DNA of 64,000 nt. It comes from Tetranychus cinnabarinus (Eukaryota; Arthropoda; Arachnida; Trombidiformes; Tetranychidae). Positions 12,001-22,400 of this stretch are shown here, one piece after another; position 1 is the stretch's first letter; every line of letters begins with the position of its first letter. The notes under the pieces are model-generated. The model searched no databases and had not been told where the DNA came from. It saw nothing but the letters and a program-made list of their open reading frames with translations. The stretch is taken from positions 1-64,000 of the forward strand of contig WHVY01000006.1 in the NCBI GenBank assembly GCA_022266195.1, read 5' to 3'. A program made the position numbers and the translations under genes.

Positions 12001-14961
12001 TAGTTTATTGTCCATTTCCTGGTTCCATTGAACATGGTCGAGTCCTTTTGGTAGGTCACATGGGAATGTATGATTATCGTCCTTACGTGCGCCGAGTCAT
12101 TAACAATAAACAGATTATTTATGAGTGTTCAAAGGGATTCCTGGTCTCAGGTCCACCCGGTGCCACCTGTGTAGATGGTCATTGGTCACCCTCTGAATTG
12201 CCTAAATGCGTTAAAGGAACCTATCCTAGTATTCGTTGGGATAATCGACGAAAGAGATGGACAAATGGAAATTATGTCAATATTAACATTTAATTCAAAT
12301 TAACTGAAAATCCTTTTGCAATCAGATTTAAAAGGTCAGTTTCAATTTAATCTTCTTTTGTCCATTTCATCATTCTTTCTCTCTTTCATTGTTTAATCGA
12401 GCGAATTAACTGAACAGATTAAACAAAAAAATGATTAATCGCAATGTCATCATCTATTTAAGTGGACAATCTTTCTTCATAAATGTAGGTCTTTTCATTT
12501 GCCTCCGATCAAGGCTACTGCATCAGTCATTCTGATAGTTAAAAGGCTGAGCTAAATCATGCAATCATTTGTTCAAACTTATTTATCCATCTCAGAATCA
12601 TCTTTCGATTAAGACCAAAATAAAGTCTGGATTCGTTGGGGTTGCCTTCAATAATGACACATTTAGTCTGTATATTTAGATGTTGATGAGAAGAAATGGA
12701 TTTAATTAAGGAGGAAGAAGCTGCAGCAAGGTCTTTTGTTTATCAATATTTAAAGCTATCCAATTGACCTTATCTGAAATTACTGATCATTCTGTATTTC
12801 CTGTTTCCATATTAATTTCGATCAATCAGCTGACTGTAAATCAATTGAAAGTAAACCTTGGATGGACATTACTATTGTTCGTGTTGGTCAAGGAAACGAA
12901 ACTTATCCTCACGGAACATTGATTCAAGTTTCATGCAGCAATGGCTATTCATTAAATATTGGTAAAAATCGAACTGCAAAGTGTCTTAAAGGTCATTGGA
13001 AACCTCGTTTACCTTCATGTTTATTATCACCTTGTTCCCTTCCCCATTTGGATAACGGACAATACTTTATAAATTCAAGTTCGTCTTTGCCTTCAGGTTC
13101 ACGAATATCATCAAATGAAGCAGTTTCTATTGTTTGTGATCCAGGTTATCAAATAGTTTCTTCATCATCATTATCGACTTCATACAACATTACATGTTCA
13201 TCAGGTCACTGGTCTTTAGCAAACAGAGCTTGGCCTGAATGTGTTCCATCTTCATGTTCACTTCCTCAAATATTCAATGGTTACTATTCATCTGGTTATC
13301 GAGCAGGCTTGACCATCTCTCATGACTCATCTGTCGAGTATCAATGTCTATCTCCATATCATCGACTCAATGATGGACTGATCAAGTGTTTTAAAGGTTC
13401 TCTTAGTCCAGAAGTTCCACTTTGTGTTGATCATCCAATGACATCACCAACATCATTTATCAACGAAAAGAATGTTTTCCACAAAAATGAAAGTGAATCG
13501 AGTAAAAGAAATAAGAACGAAAACAGTGAAGAAGAAGAAGAGAAAATTGAATCAATTATCGAAGAAGATGCGAGAGAAGAAGCTTATCTGAATGGCTTGA
13601 ATGAAGCTTTAGCTGCTTACAAATGGTGTCCACCTCCACTAAAGATTGACCAACAGCTAAAGTATCACCACGATCAACTGTTGACCACTTTAACATCAAC
13701 ATCAACAACAACAAGCACCACAACTACAACTATTGCACCCTCATTATCCTCATCATTACCTTTAATGAATGAACAGTTGAATAGCACTTGGTCTTTACCA
13801 TTTAGTCCAGCTGAAACTCCGACTGAATTCATGATTGGCAACACCTCAATGAATGAAACTAATGATAAAATAGTTTTGAGTGAATCTGATGTTTATAAAA
13901 GAGGCTATTTGCCTCCTGGTTCACAACTAGTCTACAAGTGTGTTCCTCTTGCCGGTCCTGGAGTCAATAGAATGCGCAATTTTCGTAAAACGACTTGGAA
14001 GATCATCTGTGACTCTTCTGGTTCTTGGTCAGCATCAGGAGTACCATGTGAAGAAGAGGAAGATGTTAATTTGGACTATTTAGCAAATAAAAGTTGTACC
14101 TTTGAATCTGGTATAACAATCGGTGAAAATGTATTGGCTTTCATTGAAGATTATCAGACAGTCCACGATACTGATTATCCTCCAGGAACTACAATACATG
14201 TGCGGTGTGTTGATATCGGTAAATACAGTCTACATGGCAGTGCTCAACGAAAATGCGTTTATGGTGATTGGGATGGCATTAAACCCACTTGTTATGGACT
14301 GTCTCAGCAACACGATTATGCATGTAAGTCCAAATTACAATAACATTACAAACATTGAGTTTAATTGTTCGGTGTTTCGTTTTAATTTGCAGTAGAAAAG
14401 CCTCCGACTATATTGTTTCGGCATCTAGTTGGACCCATCGCTCAAAGCAATGACGGTAAACTAATTGTTTATCCTGGAACCATTTTGCACCTTGAATGTC
14501 TCTGGATACGCAAATTTGGTACTCCTACTTGGGAAGTTAATCATGCTCATCGAGCTTATCCTCAAGGCTGGACAACTGATCCTGCTCGTGATTCATCGCT
14601 TGAATATCGCCTGTCCATTTATCATGCCGATGAAACAGACTCAGGGGAATATACGTGCGTAACTCCAGTTAAACACCGACATTCTGTTAAGATTGAAGTA
14701 AAAGGTAAGTATTTGATTGGTTGATTATCTTGGAAATAAGTATTAATCCAATTCAATTATTCAATTCCCTATTCAGCAATTTACTGCCCAGAATTGAGTT
14801 TACCTGACGGAGTTCAAGTTAATAACAATGGATTCCGAATGAATACTAAAGTGACATTCAGCTGCATTCCAGGGATGGTCTTGCAAGGAAGTGATTCTAC
14901 AACGTGTTTACCTTCTGGTCGCTGGTCGAATCCGGTACCTAAATGTTTATCACAATCATAA
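6097..14961 (+). CDS. Hasp: Secreted WAP-CCP-Ig protein, Hasp/LEV-9-like synaptic matrix protein
   Basis: Eleven exons: 6097-6205, 6272-6445, 6726-6905, 7221-7412, 8305-8478, 8992-9522, 11624-11797, 12004 to about 12228 or 12234, 12830-14323, 14393-14704, 14777-14961; roughly 1250 residues. Order: signal peptide, eight-cysteine WAP-like module (LCPRSREEAVARG onward), about eleven CCP/sushi modules, an acidic then Thr/Ser-rich linker (about 13450-13880), two more divergent CCPs, one Ig domain (DSGEYTCVTP), a last CCP, stop. A WAP module followed by a CCP array is the layout I recall for C. elegans LEV-9 and Drosophila Hasp, extracellular scaffolds that cluster acetylcholine receptors or anchor Hikaru genki at synapses; function here is inferred from that. 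All introns are phase 1. The donor of exon 8 is unclear. The alternative is another CCP-rich secreted protein. Confidence 0.85.
8506..8533. repeat. Microsatellite, 7-bp unit GATTGAT
   Basis: Four tandem copies of a GATTGAT-type unit, just inside the intron after the exon ending at 8478. Confidence 0.8.
9523..11623 (+). other. Large intron of the WAP-CCP gene
   Basis: About 2.1 kb between the CCP exons ending at 9522 (donor GTAATT) and starting at 11624 (acceptor CTGCAG). AT-rich; the open frames inside show no cysteine pattern of a CCP module and I see no extra exon. Confidence 0.7.
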
Positions 14962-15060
14962 TTATACTAATCGTTTCCGTCTCGAATCTCCTTCAATTTG
15001 GTGCTGAAAGTTGTACAAGTTGTATATTTATAATTTGCTAACACCTGCAATCAAATTATT

Positions 15061-15066
15061 AATAAA
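15061..15066 (+). terminator. Polyadenylation signal AATAAA
   Basis: Canonical AATAAA about 100 bases after the stop codon of the WAP-CCP gene, followed by T/GT-rich sequence. Confidence 0.6.
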
Positions 15067-15637
15067 ATTTGTTTATTCAAAATGTACTTGATATTTTTGT
15101 GATGATGGAATGTACCGAAAATTTAAAATCAATTCATGATTAGAAAGACCTTTGAAAAGAAGAAATCACTCAAAGTTTCGTATTGTTGATGAATTTTCAG
15201 ATTGATTTATAACATTATCTCACAAGGAAAAGTGCCAAAGGGTTATGGTTTGATTTAGCAAATTTACAGAAATTTTAGGACTTTAATTTTTTCAACCCCT
15301 TCGACCATGGAATTTTTCCCTGTGAAGCTGAAGATGAATTCCATGTGTGTGCTTTTTGCATTATGTCTTTGTTTTGCTGTTTTTCAGTTCATTACAACAG
15401 GTATGATTAGACTTAGAATTTGGATAAAAATTGAAACAGAAATTTCAAATTTCACCAGACGTACTTTTCCCCCTTTATTGCTAAATTTATCAAAGAATTT
15501 CCTAAATCGGACCGTAATACTTAGTTCTTTTGTCAGGACAGTTACCTTTGGCTGGAGAATAGTTTGAGACAACTAGGTGAGTCAAATTAGTTACTTAATT
15601 GATAAATTTTTGGTTCTCACTTAAGGCAATTTTCACT

Positions 15638-15770
15638 GTCGCCATCTATTGGGTTTAATTATTTTTAAAGCATTGAAGTTTGTTTAGCTAACAATACAGG
15701 AGCCACTAGATGGCGACTGAGAAAAAAAATCAGACTCCACAATTGCAAAACTTCACAATAGGTGGCGCCT
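15638..15770. promoter_or_regulatory. Cluster of three CTCF-like motifs
   Basis: Three sites within 133 bp: GTCGCCATCTATTGGG (15638-15653, motif on minus), GCCACTAGATGGCGACTG (15702-15719, plus) and CACAATAGGTGGCGCC (15754-15769, plus). The middle one matches the CTCF core as I know it (CCACYAGRKGGCRS) at all but the last position. The cluster lies between two convergent genes, a reasonable place for an insulator. That the factor binds here is inference. Confidence 0.4.
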
Positions 15771-16406
15771 TAAAAGCTGGGACATTATCGTTGAACAATT
15801 GTACCAATAAAGACTTTGAACTGTACAAGTTATCGAAATTTTTCCAGAACATGAAAATTTAATCTCTTTAACAAAACAAAAATGACAAAAATATAGTTAT
15901 TTAGAGAAAAACCCGATGCTGATTTGTTCAGCTCTCCCAAGTTGTTGGTTGCAACAGATCTGGTGTTATAGATGAAGAGTTGAAACTCATTTTAACAGAT
16001 GAAATTGACTCAAAACACTGATGATCGGACACTTCTTCGATTTATTAAAATTCCCTCGAATATCCTTACAACCTTATATTTCAAGGCCCATTAGCTTGTA
16101 GATTATCTGATTACATTCTTCATAGCTATTAGATAATTAATTGCAGGTCAATATCAGCGTTAAATTAATACTTCAGTTTGTGGTGATTTCACGAATAGAT
16201 CGATAATCATCTATTAAGTAAAGCTATATGATGGAGGGAAAAAATGAAATTTCAACAAAAATTCTGATTGATTTTATTTTTATATTGGCCAAATGATTCA
16301 TGACAGTGAGTAAAATTTGATTGTTACAGTAAAAATGTAATAACTCAACTTTTGAGTCAACTTAATTGTTTCCAATGAAATTTTGTTCAATTTTCGAGTT
16401 GAGCAC

Positions 16407-19400
16407 TTATTTTGGTTCGATATCATTATCCAAATGAGTTTCTTCCCTTAGCAGCCAATAAGTTTTCATTATACCTTTACCCTTTATGATAACATCGCCT
16501 CTTTCTTTTATTTCAAACTGTTTGAAGTGGTCCAAAAGCTTTTTAGTTGCTGAACTGATATGAATTTTTAAAGCTACATGAAAAAAGAGGGAAAAAAAAT
16601 GAATAAGATATTATGCATTTCGTTATGAATAGAAACAAGAAATAACAAAATATGATAAACTGGAGTTCTTGAACTTTAAAAGATCCACATACATATGCTT
16701 ATTATTTAATTGGTGTGTCATATTGTGCTTATAATAAAAGTTAAGCTAATCAGATATGCATGAATTAAATGTAAACTGTTTATTATCATTGGAAATTAGC
16801 TGAATCTGTTTCAAGTTGATTTCAAAAGCTTAAAAACTTAACAACTTACAAAATCACTTAAGAGCTAATCAATCTTCATTATCATAGCTGGTCTGCGTGA
16901 TTAATATCTCATGATTTGCGTCATTCTTAAACTACTGAAAAGTTAGTTTAAACAAAACTAGAACATTATTCAATTTGTTGGTTTAAGAACTCTTTACATG
17001 CACGCATTCAAAAGGATTTGACTCTTTTCCCTAGCAAGATAAAAAACTTGTATAGCACAAAATAGATATGCAAACGTTAATTTCAATTTACATATTTACT
17101 AATTAATCTTGTGCAAATCTATTGCCATTCAGTTGTGAAAATTCAAGGCCTAATGAAAACAAACCTTCTCCAGTTGATTCCATACGAGAAGCCGTGTTAA
17201 TTGTATCACCAAAAAGACAATATCTGGGTCTTTTATTACCAACAACGCCAGCACAGCATGGACCTGTAAGATGATAAAAATAATTATTTCGTTGGAATAT
17301 AGCTCCCAATAAAATGATATCAAAAGTTCCAGTTCAATAAGATTATTCACCAGAATGGATTCCAATGCGAAGTTTTAATTTATCTTCCTTTCTATGCCTT
17401 ATGACGAATCCATCAACTGATTCAACCATTCTGAGAGACATTCGAGCAATTTGTCTAACATGCTCGTGTCCATTTCTTTCCGGAAGACCGGAAACAACCA
17501 TATATGCATCTCCAATAGTCTCAACCTATTAAGTATTAAGTGGTAAAGGAAATGTTATAGGATGATTGATTAGCATTAATTTACAAAAAGAGAAATTGAA
17601 AGTTCTATATTTTTCAGGTATACTGTACCTTGTAGACATCATAATCTGATATAATGGAATCAAAACAAGTATATAAGTCGTTGAGAAAATTAACAACTTC
17701 AATTGGTGTGCTTTCTGAGCACATTTCAGTGAACCCGACAATATCACTGAAGTAAACTGTAACAGAGTCATAATAATCAGGAATAACACTTTCACCGATT
17801 TTCAATTGATTAGCAACAACCCTGAAAGAGATCAGAAAAAAGAGTAAATTGAATTAGTGATTACATTACATTTGGTCAAATTCAAAGCATTCTAATGTAC
17901 CTTGGTAGTATTTGGTATAAAAGTTCTTCAGTTTTCTTTTTTTCTTCAGCCAATTCACTAGTTCTTTGTTCAACTATTGATTCAAGCTCAGTCGCATATT
18001 GTTCCATTCTTTGTAACAACTTCTCGGTTAAAGTGGTATTTTCTGGTGAATCTTCATTTTGTCCAGAAGACCGTGCAATTAATCTTATTTCTCGTTTAAT
18101 GTGATTAAAATCAGGCCTTGAGTGAGGTTCCCGGGACCAACATCGAACCATATGATGATAAAGTTCCTTGTTTTCACACAGATCAAGAGGTACATCAGGC
18201 CTTAGATCATGGCGAACAATATTATTCACAATCGCTGGAAGTTAAAATAAAGAAAGTTAGCCATAAAATATTGATGAGATGTAAATTTACTCACTCTTAA
18301 TGTCCATACAAAGTACATATGGATGAAAAGGAAAAGAACGGGTGATAATTTCTTGCAAAATTACCGAATAGCTATAAACATCAGCTTTTTGACCTCGATA
18401 TACACAGTCGTAACAACGTCTTAGTTTGTACTTGGAAACTTCTGTACATCGGCATCTGGGTACACGATAACAGTTATATTAAAATTGGATAAATATTTTT
18501 GATCCAGAGTCATTTTTGTATTATACCAAGAAACAGGTTTACTTACTTATTTTTCTCAATTTCAATTGCACCACTAACATAATTAGATTTGGAGAGATCA
18601 TTGTTAAGCATATCAGGTGAAATGTATAAAATTGAATAAGGATCAGTTTGACCATTGGAGACTACATCATTAGTTTGCACTGAAATGGTCAAATGAGGTT
18701 CATTGGTTGAAATTAAAGCTTTGGACGAGCTTTTATTTTGCTGTTGATGACTATTTTCTCCTGATGAATTGTTAGCTGTAACCGATGCTGCTGATCTTAG
18801 CTTTTCTAGTCCAAAGTCAGATAGTTTAATGCAGAAACGAGAATCAACCAAGCAATTTGTGGATTTAAGTCGTCCATGGAAGATGTGTTCGCTACTATGA
18901 AGGTAACACATGCCTGCAATAATATCATTGATCAATGAAAATCGGAACATCCAATCCAAATTGAGAGAAAAGTTCATCAATAAATCACGCAGTGATCCTT
19001 TCGGACAATATTCTGTCAGGATTACATTAGGAACATCAATACAAGCTCCGATGAAGCGAGCCAGATTCTCGTGGGAAGTTTCTCTCATCTATAAAAGATA
19101 AAAACAATTCAAGTATAAAACAAAATTAATTTGGTCCGAGTTAACAACATTAATTAGAATTAAATTTATCTTAAAAGATTAACTTTCAACTTTCGCAATT
19201 CCTATTCTATCGAATGTAAAATTTGAACTGTTCAAGCATAAAACATAATACAAGGTAAACTGATAATAAATTGTCAATTGATTTCACAGTCAGAGAGAAT
19301 TAAATGTGAAGTTCAATAACGTAAGATAAATTGAGTTGAGCAAAGAGTGATAAATATTAAAGGAATTAACTCAATGAAAAATTTCCAGACACCATCTCAA

Positions 19401-22400
19401 GAAAATGTTTCCTGATCTGGTTTTTTCTTGTTTTCTTCTTAAATTTGGTCCAGAATAGCAATAAATTGAGAATTTATTTGGACTGCTTGGACTGGCATTG
19501 TCTCGGCTGAGTCTCTTTTAATTCTGATAACATTTGATAATAACTTAACTTCTTGAGGAAGTTAATATTTTAGTGATTTAAGAAAAAGTGACAAATCATT
19601 GTCATCATCGATAATTTTACAATAGACAAAATTAACAAATCCAAAATAGATACTTACAATTTTCAATTCCATCAGAATTTCTCTGGTTACCTCGATTTTA
19701 TGCGATGGCAATTTCTTAATTGCTACCCGATTACCCTACCCAAGCCAAAATTTTAAGTTATAATAATCCTGTTGGGCCTATTAGGGGAGGATAATGTCGA
19801 CATGATAGTCTTGTAAGCATGCAAAATCAAATAGTAATCATAATGTGATAAATGAGATTGTCTAGCAATTAAAGGAACTGACAGTTTTCTCAAGATCAAG
19901 ATTTCTCTGATCAATTAATTCAGATTAACCTATTGCAAGATCAAACTAATCTGAGCTCTGAAAGGGAAATTTGTTTAAAATAAATTGTGAACAAAATAAA
20001 AAGGATCTATAATGGAAGCTTTGGTTAATTGGAATCAACAGTAAATCCTCCTTTTGGGATAGAGTAAATGGTTTTGAATAAAAATTTACCTTGTAATGGG
20101 CACATATGATCTTTCCTTCATTATGATGAATTTCATTTAATTCGCCCTGAATACAAAAAGCCAAAAGGAAATAAGAAGAAATTGTTTTTTTGCCAATTAC
20201 AGTTACAGCATACAATTAAACATAATGGCAATATTTACCTGACTTGACGTTGTAATTTTACTCATAAATGATTGTCGAGGTCCATGGTCCAGAATTATAT
20301 CTTCCCAACGAACTTTCCAAGACATGTTAGCAAGAGCAGCTTCCAATTTCACTTTGCTATAAACAAAAATTAGTTTGAAATGCATATTCACGAATTAACA
20401 TCTCATTTAATCAACATTTGATTAACACTTCAAAAACAATGTACAGTAAATTCACACTTACAGTTTTCCCCAGAGTTTTTTGCTTTTTTGTTACACTGCC
20501 ATCTAGGTGAACTACAAGGGGAAACCACGAATTTTACAGTTTAAACAATTAAAAAACTTAATGACTCCCCTTATAGGGAGAGGACTCCTCAAAGGGAGCA
20601 AAGAGGCTAAGAGGGGATGTCAATTAAAGATTTTAATTGTTTAAACTGTAAAATTCGTGGTTTCCCCTTGTAGTTCACCTAGATGGCAGTGTAACAAAAA
20701 AGCAAAAAACTCTGGGGAAAACTGTACCACACATTTGGTATTTTCAGACCAAAAAACAGAGCCATCTAGAGGACGTCAATTGCTATCTAACCCTAAAAAA
20801 TCTTTTGTCTCATTATTTCATATTTTTATTTGAGAGGAATGTTTATTAGTTCAATTCTGATAATTAGCAATCAAATATTAACCAGCCGATTGACTCTTGC
20901 GTCGTTTGATTGAAATTTCCTCTGAAAATCGTAAGGTAATTGTTTTGTCAAAATAAGTGTGAATTTACTGTAATATAATCAATGTGCAAATAGACAAGCT
21001 GTTATAATAAGACGGGAGACAAAAAAGGTACAAAAAGCGCTGAAAAACTAAAATTGATGTTTGATGTTTTAACTTACTGATAAATGAATGTTGATGCCAC
21101 CAATATTAGTGCAATGATTATCAATAAAGTAGCCAACAATATATTCCAGTAAGGTACATCTAACAAGGTAAGGGAAACTTATTTAATAATCAATTGTTTT
21201 TATTTTGAAAGAGTTGACCATAATCAAACCTTTATCACATGCATTTCCTTTGAAACCACATTCTGGAATATCTTTTGGTTTAACTCCAAATTTTCCTGGT
21301 GGCCATTTAATTTCTTTTTCTTTGGTGAAACTTTTTGTTGCACCATAATAACGTAAGACAACCTGCGAAAAAGCATTGGTTCATTATGATTTACTAAATT
21401 GCCAAGATTCAAGTTAATCTGGTAATTTTATTCCAGCTTGTTCCATAAATTCATTCTGTAGTAGTTTTTCCTTGTTAAAATCAAATGGCAACAGTCTGAA
21501 ACTGTTTGATTTAATTAGTTCTCGGTAAATCTTACAAATGGTTCAATTAAGACAAGTTACGATTGATTCAATTAGCTAAGCAACGTTAAAAGGTGTAAAT
21601 AAAATCCTCTTGATTGGTTCAACACATTTAGATTTACATGTATACCTCAGATTATGTTCATAAGAATAATGATTTTCTAGGAACATAAAATATTCTACTT
21701 TCATCATTTCTATCACCATAAATCAACCAGGAATCTAATATGAAAAAAGTTCAATTCTGCTACAAAATCACATCATTTCGAAACAAAAACCTGCTCTTGT
21801 ATCAACAATATTTTATATTATTTTACATAAATATTTCAATTTATTAGTTTATATAAAAAAACTTGATTGTCTTTACACGCAGTAAAACTTATCTTAATGG
21901 CAATCATGCCATAAAAGGTTTGAGATGCGAAAAATGAAATGAAATTTTGTTCAATACCATTTGTATTACTGTATTCAAATATCATAATCAATGTCATAAT
22001 TAAGGCAACACTTGACCCCGTTCATTATTAATAAATGAGGATATTATCTCTTATTATTAATAAGATGTGTAAAGTGTTATCAAGGTATATCTAGTTTGAG
22101 TAAATAAACATTGACCATTCATGATATACTCGTCAAATGGTTTACCTTTACATGGAGGATGTTGATTCTGATGATTGGAATGACCACCATAATAATGGCG
22201 GTGACACCAGAATGAGTTTGAAAAACTAATTTAATTGTCAAACAATAAAGTTACAAAATAAACACTTTACCTCAAATAATCCATCATCAATATTTGTCTG
22301 ATCTAGTAGAGCATAATCAGCAATTCGATCTCCTTCTTCATCAATAGTTATATCTCCAGAGATACCATTAAGGGTTAAATTGCGCATCCTTTGAACAAGT

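Larger units (their letters stand above)
14962..16406. other. Intergenic, between convergent genes
   Basis: Spacer between the CCP gene (+) and the guanylate cyclase (-). It holds a polyadenylation signal, a possible small secreted-peptide exon at 15307-15393 (hydrophobic MCVLFALCLCFAVFQF, then a GTATGA donor) whose continuation I could not establish, and the motif cluster at 15638-15770. Confidence 0.5.
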
